DNA of 64,000 bases, from the NCBI RefSeq assembly GCF_009299505.1, contig NZ_WBSM01000001.1, forward strand, positions 124,001 to 188,000, written 5' to 3'. The notes under the pieces were generated by a model, which worked only from the letters and a program-made list of their open reading frames with translations, was not told where the DNA came from and did no database searches. Source of the DNA: Bifidobacterium ramosum. GTDB taxonomy: Bacteria > Actinomycetota > Actinomycetes > Actinomycetales > Bifidobacteriaceae. Position 1 is the first letter of the stretch. Every line of letters begins with the position of its first letter. This document shows positions 34,322 through 42,197 of this stretch, piece by piece. The translations under genes were made by a program, and so were the position numbers.

Positions 34322-35839
34322 ATGGCACATTCATCGGATGACAAGTTCACCCCCGAGCAGATGAAGGAGGTGGAGCGGCTGCGCGCCGACCACGGCTTCA
34401 TCGGGCACCCCAAGGCCATCGGCACGCTGAGCATCATGCAGCTGTGCAACGGCGTCGGATCGTCCGTCGTCAACGCGATCCTGATCTACTTCCTGATCAA
34501 GCAGTCGCCGGTCGGCCTGGGCTTCAGCGACAGCGACGCCTCGCAGCTCATGTCGCTGTTCTCCACGCTCATGCTGCTGTGCGGCATCGTCGGCAGCTAC
34601 GTGGCCGACCGCATACTCGGGCCGCGCACCTCGCTGCGGTGCGCCAGACTCGCCTCGCTGGTCGGCTACACGATGCTGGCCCTGCCGTTCCTGGGCGTGT
34701 ACGGCTACGTCGGCAGCCAGATCGTGCTGTGCCTCGGCTCCATGGTGGCCGGCCGCAGCACCGAGGCGCTGGCCAGCAAGATGTACCGCAAGGGCGACGA
34801 GCGCAGCACCGCGGCGTTCAGCATGCTCTACATGCTTTCCAACGTCGCCGGCATCTTCGCGCCGATCATCGTCGGCACCATCGCCGACGTGTTCGGTTAC
34901 TACGCATCGTTCGCCGTCGCGGCCGTGTTCGCGCTGGTGGCTCTGGGCGTGTACGGGCTGACCGAGAAGAAGTTCTTCGGGCCGGTCGGCCTGAAGCCCG
35001 ACGACCCGGTGCCTCCGGCCAAGCGCAACGCCTTCGTGCTGCGCCTGGTGCTCATCATCGTGGTGGTGCTGGCCGTCATCGGCGTGCTGTTCGCCGCCGG
35101 CGTGCTGAGCGTCAAGACCTTCTCGAACTACGTGAGCACCGCGGCCATCTTCATCCCCGTGGTCTACTTCATCTACATCTTCAAGAGCAAGAAGACCTCG
35201 CGCGTCGAGGCCCGGCGCCTGCTCGGCCTGATCCCGCTGTTCCTGTGCAACATCTTCGCGATGTGGGTGTGGACGCAGTGCATCTCGATCCTCGCCGTGT
35301 ACACGGACAAGGGCGTGAACCGCATGTTCCTCGGCTTCGAGATCACGCCTGCCGCCTTCCAGACCTGGGGCTGCATCCTCGCCGTCTCCTTCGGCGCGCT
35401 GACCACGCTGCTGTGGACCAAGCTGGGCGACCGCCAGCCGAAGGCGCCGACCAAGCTGGGTCTCGGCACGCTGCTGTGGGCCGCCGGCCCGGCGTTCATG
35501 GCGATCCCCTTCGCGCTCAACCAGGGTGGCAAGGACAGCCCGCTGTGGCTGCTGATCTTCTGGGTGCTGATCATGCTCGGCGAGGCCATCACCTCGTCGG
35601 CCGGTTACGCGGCGGCGGCCGAGGTGGCGCCGGTGGCGTTCACCACGCAGATGATGACCGTGTGGAGCATGTCGCAGTCGACCGGTGCGGCGCTGAACAC
35701 GCTGTCGGTGAACTTCTACCACGAAGGCGGCGAAGTGCCCTACTTCCTGACCATCGGCGGCACCACGGCCCTGCTCGGCGTGCTCGTGCTGGTGTTCTCC
35801 AGGAAGATCAGCGGGGTCATGACCGGCGCGAAGGAGTAG
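34322..35839 (+). CDS. POT/PTR2-like MFS transporter, paralogue 1 (next to GH127)
   Basis: 505-aa membrane protein with about 14 helices. It aligns by eye with proton-dependent oligopeptide transporters: FIGHPKAIGTLS start, GSYVADRILGPR loop (PTR2 signature 1) and FSMLYMLSNVAGI (the FYxxINxG region). The proton/peptide-coupling motif ExxERFxYYG of helix 1 is missing; the matching stretch reads QLCNGVGSSVVNAIL. With two paralogues at 38201 and 47572, each next to a glycosidase, the likely cargo is a glycoside such as an arabinoside rather than a peptide (inference). AAAGGA precedes the ATG at 34322. A hairpin at 35911-35940 follows. Confidence 0.8.
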   Translation: MAHSSDDKFTPEQMKEVERLRADHGFIGHPKAIGTLSIMQLCNGVGSSVVNAILIYFLIKQSPVGLGFSDSDASQLMSLFSTLMLLCGIVGSYVADRILGPRTSLRCARLASLVGYTMLALPFLGVYGYVGSQIVLCLGSMVAGRSTEALASKMYRKGDERSTAAFSMLYMLSNVAGIFAPIIVGTIADVFGYYASFAVAAVFALVALGVYGLTEKKFFGPVGLKPDDPVPPAKRNAFVLRLVLIIVVVLAVIGVLFAAGVLSVKTFSNYVSTAAIFIPVVYFIYIFKSKKTSRVEARRLLGLIPLFLCNIFAMWVWTQCISILAVYTDKGVNRMFLGFEITPAAFQTWGCILAVSFGALTTLLWTKLGDRQPKAPTKLGLGTLLWAAGPAFMAIPFALNQGGKDSPLWLLIFWVLIMLGEAITSSAGYAAAAEVAPVAFTTQMMTVWSMSQSTGAALNTLSVNFYHEGGEVPYFLTIGGTTALLGVLVLVFSRKISGVMTGAKE

Positions 35840-35910
35840 TTGGCGGCTGGCATGGCTGAGTAGCCAATATCGTAGACCGGCGTTCGTGACTGGCGCCGGA
35901 CTCTGACAGA

Positions 35911-35940
35911 CGAGGGCGCGGACGGATGTCCGTGCCCTCG
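35911..35940 (+). terminator. Terminator-like hairpin after transporter 1
   Basis: CGAGGGC and GGAC pair with GTCC and GCCCTCG; no T run follows. It lies between the transporter and proC. Confidence 0.5.
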
Positions 35941-36043
35941 CCGCGTTATGGCGTGCCGTGCGCAGGGGAATGAGACCGGCTGGCGGCGTGGGCAGCCATG
36001 GCCTAGACTCGACGTCGGAACATCCCCGCGACAAGGAGCCACT

Positions 36044-36844
36044 ATGAGCAATCTCACCATCGGGTTCATCGGATACGGCAACATGGCGCAGGCCATCGCG
36101 CAAGGACTGGTCGATGCCGGCGTCGTGGCGGGCGGCCATATCGTCGCCTGCGCGGCGCACTACGACAAGCTCGAGCGGACCACGGCGACGATCGGCGCGC
36201 GGCCGCTGCACAGCGCGACCGAGGTCGCCGTCGCGGCCGACGTGGTGGTCGTCGCGATCAAACCGTATCAGATCGAGTCCGTGCTCGGCCCGATCGCCGA
36301 GGAACTGGCCAAGCCGGACAAGATCGTCGTGTCGATCGCCGCCGGCTGGGATCTTGCGAAGTACCGCGCACTGTTCGGCGACGCGGCCGAGCGCATGCAC
36401 ATCCAGTGCACGATCCCGAACACGCCGATGGCCGTCGGCAAGGGCGTGCTCGTCACCGAGACCGACAACACGCTCACCGACGCGCAGACGCGGACGTTCG
36501 AGGAGCTGTTCGCGCCGATCAGCCTGATCGAACGCGTCGACACCGCGCATATGAACATCGCCATGTGCATCGCGGGCTGCGCGCCTGCGTTCACCGACAT
36601 GTACCTTGAGGCGCTGGGCGATGCGGGCGTCAAGTACGGTCTGCAGCGCGCCACCGCCTACCGTCTGGCGGCGAAGATGATCGAGGGCGTGGGTGCGCTC
36701 TACATGGCCACCGAAACGCATCCGGGCGCGATGAAGGACGCGGTGTGTTCGCCCGGCGGCACCACGATCCGCGGCGTCGCCCAGCTCGAGAAGGACGGCT
36801 TCCGCGGCGCCGTCATCAACGCCGTCGACGCGATCGAGGCATAA
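36044..36844 (+). CDS. proC: Pyrroline-5-carboxylate reductase
   Basis: Last step of proline synthesis, reducing pyrroline-5-carboxylate with NAD(P)H; 266 aa, usual size. The N-terminal Rossmann motif GFIGYGNMAQAIAQG, the central IPNTPMAVGKG and the C-terminal signature region CSPGGTTIRGVAQLEKDGFRG are clear. AAGGAG lies 6 bases before the ATG at 36044. Not functionally related to its sugar-gene neighbours; convergent with the AraC gene, separated by a palindrome pair. Confidence 0.93.
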   Translation: MSNLTIGFIGYGNMAQAIAQGLVDAGVVAGGHIVACAAHYDKLERTTATIGARPLHSATEVAVAADVVVVAIKPYQIESVLGPIAEELAKPDKIVVSIAAGWDLAKYRALFGDAAERMHIQCTIPNTPMAVGKGVLVTETDNTLTDAQTRTFEELFAPISLIERVDTAHMNIAMCIAGCAPAFTDMYLEALGDAGVKYGLQRATAYRLAAKMIEGVGALYMATETHPGAMKDAVCSPGGTTIRGVAQLEKDGFRGAVINAVDAIEA

Positions 36845-36846
36845 CA

Positions 36847-37001
36847 TCAACAGACATGCAGCCGATTTTCCGGCGAAAACGGCTGCATGTCCGTTGAAGT
36901 TGAGGGGCCATATCGCCATGGAACGCTCCGAAGCGCCTACGTGCTACTCTCCTAACGGACATACGGTCGTTTTCGCCGGAAAATCGGCTGCATGTCCGTT
37001 A
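36847..37001. repeat. Palindrome pair (36847-36897 and 36953-37001)
   Basis: First copy: arms with CATGC/GCATG. Second copy: left arm CATACGG, right arm GCATG, so mismatched. The loops (ATTTTCCGGCGAAAAC and its complement) are reverse complements of each other. The spacer has a CCATATCGCCATGGAACG stretch related to the spacers at 30927-30976 and 41980-42037. Confidence 0.92.
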
Positions 37002-37006
37002 AGGGA

Positions 37007-37957
37007 TCAGGCGTTCGTGAGTGGATCGGGGGCGACGACGGGCGGCTGGGGGCCGAGCCGGCGCTGGTCGCTGGGGGAGAGGCCGGCGTACTTGCGGTAC
37101 AGCCGCGAGAAGTACAGCGGATTGTCGTAGCCGACCATGAGCGCGATCTCGTTGACCGGGTACTCGGTGGCGGTGAGCAGGTTGTACGCGTGCTTCATGC
37201 GCACGGACGTGAGATAGCGCTTCGGCGGCATGCCGGCCGCCTGCTTGAACAGGCCAGTGAACGTCGAATCGCTCATGCCGAGTCCGGCCGCGTAGTCGGT
37301 GATGGAGATGTCCTCGCTGAAATGCTCGTTGAAGTACAGGATCGCGTCCTGCACGAGCGTCGCCGACGTCGGATCGCTCGCCGTGAGATTCTCCGCCATC
37401 TGCCGGCGGATGCGGATCACCAGCGAGCGCAGCTGGTATTCGAGCAGCTGCCGGAACCCCTCGCGCCGCAGCTGCAGTTCGCGGATCATGGAGTCGAACA
37501 GCCGCCGGAACTCCGGGTCGGTGCCCACGTGCATGATGCCGTGCTGCGTGTCGGTGAACCCGGCCGAACGGAGCATCTCCTCGGCGGCGGTGCCGGAGAA
37601 ATGCACCCAGCAGGCGTCGGTGCGGTAGTCGGCCGTGTACACGTACGACTGCGGTTCGCCCGGCCGGAACGCCACCATCGTGCCCGGGCCGACCACGAGT
37701 CCCGTGCCGTCCATCGTCTTGTCGAACCACGCCTGCCCGTCGTTGATGTAGACGATCTGGTAGTCGGCGCGGCCCTCCGGCCGGTACGTGCGCAGCTGCG
37801 GGCGCGTGATGAGCCGGTAGCAGCCGCAGCAGCCCACAGTGAGCGGCCGTTCGGTGTCGACGATCACGTCGCGCATTGAATCGATGAGGTATCCGCAGTT
37901 CGCGTACATATCGTCCGACTTGCGGGAACGTTCATACGATGGTTCATTTTCGTGCAT
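37007..37957 (-). CDS. AraC-family transcriptional regulator
   Basis: 316-aa regulator with an N-terminal cupin-like sugar-sensing domain (GPGTMVAFRPGEPQSYVY) and two C-terminal helix-turn-helix motifs (DISITDYAAGLGMSDSTFTG and YPVNEIALMVGYDNPLYFSR). It is divergent from transporter 2 and the GH42 gene and probably activates them. The ATG at 37957 has a weak ribosome site, and one of four TTTCGTGCAT-like words overlaps it, so a later start (37909, MYANCGYLI) is possible or the gene is autoregulated. Confidence 0.9.
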   Translation of the reverse strand: MHENEPSYERSRKSDDMYANCGYLIDSMRDVIVDTERPLTVGCCGCYRLITRPQLRTYRPEGRADYQIVYINDGQAWFDKTMDGTGLVVGPGTMVAFRPGEPQSYVYTADYRTDACWVHFSGTAAEEMLRSAGFTDTQHGIMHVGTDPEFRRLFDSMIRELQLRREGFRQLLEYQLRSLVIRIRRQMAENLTASDPTSATLVQDAILYFNEHFSEDISITDYAAGLGMSDSTFTGLFKQAAGMPPKRYLTSVRMKHAYNLLTATEYPVNEIALMVGYDNPLYFSRLYRKYAGLSPSDQRRLGPQPPVVAPDPLTNA

Positions 37958-38023
37958 ACTTCATGATATGTTTCCGTGCTTGTCTCGTGCAATGCCGATG
38001 ATCAGTGATCGTATTTCGTGCAT
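37948..38023. promoter_or_regulatory. TTTCGTGCAT direct repeats in the AraC-transporter gap
   Basis: Exact TTTCGTGCAT at 37948-37957 and 38014-38023 (66 bp apart), with weaker TTTCCGTGCT (37971) and TCTCGTGCAA (37983) between. Direct repeats in a divergent gap next to an AraC gene are typical activator sites. Confidence 0.5.
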
Positions 38024-38200
38024 GCTCCGATTCGTTTTGTCCATGGCGGCGCGATCGTCGCGATCGTATAGTGACGTACGGAACGCACACCGGACCGGCC
38101 GCAGCGCAGCGGTCGGCCGGCGCGGGTTCCGCGACCACAGGGAGTATTGACGATCGTGCGGCAACGGACCGCGACGATCATCGCGATCAAGGGAGAGAAC

Positions 38201-39766
38201 ATGACACAAGCGGTATCGGCGTCGGCTTCGGCCCGGACGGCTGCGCGAAGCGGCGCGGCGGACGCGTTGAGCGACGAGGAGCGCATCGCGCAGATCCACC
38301 GGGAACGGTCGTTCATCGGCCACCCGCGTGGCACCGGCTCGCTGTCCCTGCTCAATCTGGGCATGGGCGTCGGCCACGGCTCCATCAACGCCATCCTCAT
38401 CTACTACATGTACGCGTCGGCGCCGGGCGGCCTCGGTTTCAGCCAGACCGAAGCCGCGCAGATCTTCTCGCTGTACAGCACCTTCATCGTGCTGTGCGGC
38501 CTGGTCGGCAGCTACGTGGCCGACCGCATCCTCGGTCCCCGTCGCGGCCTGCGCTACGCCCGTCTCGGCCAGGTCATCGGCTTCATGCTGCTCATGTTCC
38601 CGTTCCTCGGCATCGCCGGCACCATGGCCAGCCTCACCCTGCTGAGCGTCTCCGCGATGTTCGGCGGCCGCAGCCTTGAGGCGCTGCTCGGCATGCTGTA
38701 CGCCGAAGGCGACGGCCGCCGCGCCGCCGCGTTCACCATGACCTACGTGTTCTCGAACATCGCCGGCATCTTCACCCCGCTCATCGTCGGCACGATCGCC
38801 CAATACGCGGGCTACTGGGCCGGCTTCGCGTTCGGCGCCGTGTTCGCGCTCGCCGGCTGGCTGCTGTACTTCCTCACCGAGAAGCGGTTCTTCGGCCCGC
38901 TCGGCCTGACGCCCGGCGATCCGATCGCCCAGGACAAGCGCCGCGGCTTCATCGTGCGTCTGATCGTCATCGTCGTGGCCGCGGTCGCCGTCGTCGCCAC
39001 GCTGTTCATCATGAAGGTCATCACCATCAGCGCGTTCTCGAACGCGGTGAGCACGGCCGCCATCTTCATCCCGCTCGTCTACCTCGCGTACATCATCAAG
39101 AGCCGCAAGACGAGCCGCGCGGAATCGCATCACGTGATCGCCATCCTGCCGCTGTTCGCCTGCAACGCCGTGGCGATGTGGGTGTGGACGCAGACGATCA
39201 CCATCATCTCGATCTACTCCGAGAAGTCCGTCGACCGCAACCTGTTCGGCTTCGAGATCACACCGGCCGCCTTCCAGACCTGGGGCAGCTTCCTCGCGGT
39301 GGCGTTCGGCACGCTGTTCGTGACCCTGTGGACGAAGCTCGGCTCCCACCAGCCGTCGAACGCGGCGAAGATGGGCTTCTCGACGATCATGTACGCAGCC
39401 GGCCCGCTGCTCATGACCCTGCCGTTCACGCTCTACCCGGCCGGCGTGAAGGTCAGCCCGCTGTGGGTGCTCGTGTTCTGGCTGCTCATCATGATTGGCG
39501 AGGCCAGCGGCGGTCCCGCGGGCTACGCGGCCGCCTCCGACGTGGCGCCGAAGGCGTTCGCCACGCAGATGATGACCGTCTGGGCGCTGTCCCAATCCAC
39601 CGGCTCCGCGCTCAACTCGCTGTCGATCAACTTCTACCACGAAGGCTCCGAGGCGACCTACTTTCTGTTCGTCGGCGGCGTGACCGCGGTCCTCGGCATC
39701 CTCGTGCTCGTCTTCTCGAAGAAGCTCACCCACGCGATGGGCGTCGACGAGGCGTCGCTCAAGTAA
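38201..39766 (+). CDS. POT/PTR2-like MFS transporter, paralogue 2 (next to GH42)
   Basis: 521-aa membrane protein, clearly paralogous to those at 34322 and 47572 (shared FIGHPRGTGSLSLLNLG, GSYVADRILGPRRGLRYARL, EITPAAFQTWG and NFYHEGSEATYF). It has a longer hydrophilic N terminus. Helix 1 again lacks the ExxER proton-coupling motif. AGGGAGA precedes the ATG. The GH42 beta-galactosidase gene starts 111 bp downstream, so a galactoside cargo is inferred. Likely controlled by the divergent AraC protein. Confidence 0.82.
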   Translation: MTQAVSASASARTAARSGAADALSDEERIAQIHRERSFIGHPRGTGSLSLLNLGMGVGHGSINAILIYYMYASAPGGLGFSQTEAAQIFSLYSTFIVLCGLVGSYVADRILGPRRGLRYARLGQVIGFMLLMFPFLGIAGTMASLTLLSVSAMFGGRSLEALLGMLYAEGDGRRAAAFTMTYVFSNIAGIFTPLIVGTIAQYAGYWAGFAFGAVFALAGWLLYFLTEKRFFGPLGLTPGDPIAQDKRRGFIVRLIVIVVAAVAVVATLFIMKVITISAFSNAVSTAAIFIPLVYLAYIIKSRKTSRAESHHVIAILPLFACNAVAMWVWTQTITIISIYSEKSVDRNLFGFEITPAAFQTWGSFLAVAFGTLFVTLWTKLGSHQPSNAAKMGFSTIMYAAGPLLMTLPFTLYPAGVKVSPLWVLVFWLLIMIGEASGGPAGYAAASDVAPKAFATQMMTVWALSQSTGSALNSLSINFYHEGSEATYFLFVGGVTAVLGILVLVFSKKLTHAMGVDEASLK

Positions 39767-39876
39767 GCCGACCGGTCGTGGCCGCGCATACGCCCTGTGC
39801 ATACGCGGCCGCGACGCACGGTCATCGGCCGGCAGGTCACATCATCAACCAACCGATCAACCAAAGGAAGCACATC

Positions 39877-41925
39877 ATGACACAGCCACTGTTCGACCGC
39901 TTCTACTACGGCGGCGACTGGAACCCCGAGCAATGGGACGAGAGCGTCTGGCTCCGCGACATCAGGATGCTCGAGGACGCCGGCATCAACGAGGCCACGA
40001 TCAACGTGTTCTCTTGGGCGCAACTGCAGCCCAGCGAGGACGAATACGACTTCTCGACGCTCGACCGCATCGTCAAGCTGCTCGTCGACCATCGTTTCGG
40101 CATCGTCATGGCGACGTCCACCGCGGCCATCCCCGCATGGATGGCCCGCCGTCACCCCGACGTCATGTACGCCGACGAGAACGAGGTGCGCCACCACTTC
40201 GGCGAACGCCACAACCCGTGCCCGAACTCGCCCACGTTCCGCAAGTATGCGCCGCGACTGGCCGGCAAGCTCGCCGAGCGCTACGCCGGCACGCCCGGAC
40301 TGGTCGCCTGGCACGTCTCCAACGAATACGGCGCGTACTGCTACTGCGAGAACTGCCGCGCCGCATGGATCGCATGGCTTAAGAACAAGTACGGCACCAT
40401 CGACGCGGTCAACCACGCCTGGTACACGCACTTCTGGGGGCACACGCTCTACGACTGGGACGACATCGCCGTTCCCGACAAGCTCGGCGACGAATGGGAG
40501 CCCGGCTGCGCGACGCTCTCCGGCATGTCCATCGACTACCGCCGCTTCATGAGCCAGTCCATCAAGCGCTGCTTCACCGACGAGAAAACCGCGATCCGCG
40601 AGTACGACAAGACCACGCCCATCACCACCAACCTGATGAGCGTGTTCATGGACATCGACTACTTCGACCTCGGCAAGGGCATGGACGTCATCAGCTGGGA
40701 CAGCTACCCGCGCTACGACTTCCCGGCCTCCGAAGTGGCCATGCGCCACGACCTCATGCGCGGCGTGGGCGGCGGCAAGCCGTACATGCTCATGGAGCAG
40801 ACGCCGAGCCAGCAGAACTGGCAGCCGTACAACTCGCTCAAACGCCCCGGCCAGATGCGCGTGATGAGCTACCAGGCCATCGCCCACGGCGCCGACACCG
40901 TGCAGTTCTTCCAACTGCGCCGGTCGATCGGCGGCACCGAACGGTTCCACGGCGCGGTCATCAGCCACGCCGACACCGAGAACACGCGCGTGTTCCGCGA
41001 AGTCGCGCAGCTCGGCGCCGAACTCAAGGAACATGGCAAGGAGTACATGGGCGGGCGCGTCGACTCACAGGTCGCGATCATGTTCGACTGGGAGAGCTAC
41101 TGGGCGATGTTCTACTCGTCCGGCCCGTCCGTGCTGCTCAAGTACGTCGACCAGATCCACCGGTACTACGCGGCGCTGTACCGGCGCAACATTCAGGTCG
41201 ACATGATTCCCAGCACCACGCCGGCCGACCGGCTCGCGCGATACCGTGCGGTGCTGGCGCCCGCGCTCGTCATGGTCAAGCCGGGCGTGGCCGACGCGGT
41301 GGACGCGTACGTGCGCGGCGGCGGACGGTTCGTTGCCACGACCATGTCCGGCATCGCCGACGAGCATGACCAGGTCTTCCTCGGCGGGTATCCGGGCGCG
41401 TTCCGCGAGCTGTGCGGCTCGTGGGGCGAGGAGATCGACGCGCTGCCGCCGGAACGGCCGGTCAAGGTACGGCTCGGCGACGGTGGCGTCGCCGGGGCCG
41501 CCGGCGCCGGACGCGAGGTCGAGGGGACGATCGTGGCCGAGCTCATCCATCCGGTCACGTCGCGGGTGATCGCCACGTACGCGAGCGACTTCTACGCCGG
41601 CATGGCCGCTGCGACGGTCAACGAGGTCGGCGACGGCAAGGCGTACTACGTCGGTACCGACCTGGACACGGAGGGCATGGACTGGTTCGCCGACGTGCTG
41701 GCGCGCGACGCCGGCCTGCGCACCGTCGAGACGCCGGACGACGTGGAGATCCGCGTGCGCACGTACGACGACGGACACCGGCTCGTGTTCGTGCTCAACA
41801 ACGGCGGCGAGACGCGCGCCGTCGACCTGCCCGAGGACCTGTCCGGCACATCGGTGCTCGACGGCGGGCGAATCGCGGGTCTGTTCGACCTCGAGCCGTA
41901 TGGTCTGCGCGTGATCCGTCTCTGA
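39877..41925 (+). CDS. GH42 beta-galactosidase
   Basis: Cytosolic retaining beta-galactosidase (682 aa) acting on galacto-oligosaccharides or arabinogalactan fragments. TIM barrel with acid/base Glu150 in SNEYGAYC and nucleophile Glu307 in MLMEQTPSQQNW. The Cys cluster CYCENC just after Glu150, with Cys near residue 110, is the Zn site of the family. A trimerisation (GATase-like) domain from about residue 390 and a C-terminal beta-domain follow. AAAGGAAG precedes the ATG. Typical bifidobacterial BgaB/LacG length. Three palindromes follow the stop. Confidence 0.94.
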   Translation: MTQPLFDRFYYGGDWNPEQWDESVWLRDIRMLEDAGINEATINVFSWAQLQPSEDEYDFSTLDRIVKLLVDHRFGIVMATSTAAIPAWMARRHPDVMYADENEVRHHFGERHNPCPNSPTFRKYAPRLAGKLAERYAGTPGLVAWHVSNEYGAYCYCENCRAAWIAWLKNKYGTIDAVNHAWYTHFWGHTLYDWDDIAVPDKLGDEWEPGCATLSGMSIDYRRFMSQSIKRCFTDEKTAIREYDKTTPITTNLMSVFMDIDYFDLGKGMDVISWDSYPRYDFPASEVAMRHDLMRGVGGGKPYMLMEQTPSQQNWQPYNSLKRPGQMRVMSYQAIAHGADTVQFFQLRRSIGGTERFHGAVISHADTENTRVFREVAQLGAELKEHGKEYMGGRVDSQVAIMFDWESYWAMFYSSGPSVLLKYVDQIHRYYAALYRRNIQVDMIPSTTPADRLARYRAVLAPALVMVKPGVADAVDAYVRGGGRFVATTMSGIADEHDQVFLGGYPGAFRELCGSWGEEIDALPPERPVKVRLGDGGVAGAAGAGREVEGTIVAELIHPVTSRVIATYASDFYAGMAAATVNEVGDGKAYYVGTDLDTEGMDWFADVLARDAGLRTVETPDDVEIRVRTYDDGHRLVFVLNNGGETRAVDLPEDLSGTSVLDGGRIAGLFDLEPYGLRVIRL

Positions 41926-41932
41926 GGTTGTA

Positions 41933-42189
41933 AACGGACATACAGCCGATTTTCCGACGAAAACGGCTGGTTGTCCGCAATGATTAAGCCCATATCGCTG
42001 AGGAACGTTCCCCGGTGATATGGGCTTTTCAACGTCAGCGGACATCCAGCCGTTTTCGTCGGAAAATCGGCTGGTTGTCCGCAAGGGGGAGGGGCGTTAT
42101 CTCGCTCCGGGACGTCCCAAGTGGGTCGCCTCCCCGCACTTCGACGGACATCCAGCCGTTTTTGACGGAAAATCGACTGTATGTCCGTC
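41933..42189. repeat. Three palindromes in the GH42-pepN convergent gap
   Basis: Copies at 41933-41979, 42038-42082 and 42143-42189. All three are hybrids: left/right arm cores are CATAC/GGTTG, CATCC/GGTTG and CATCC/GTATG, so none pairs perfectly there. The loops of copies 1 and 2 (ATTTTCCGACGAAAAC) are reverse complements. The spacer between 1 and 2 contains CCCATATC..GATATGGG around GGAACGTTCC. Confidence 0.92.
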
Positions 42190-42197
42190 AGGGAGTG

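Noticed and set aside
34331..36919. 862-aa minus-strand frame opposite transporter 1 and proC
   Set aside because: Spans two genuine plus-strand genes and consists of Asp/Arg/His-rich shadow sequence.
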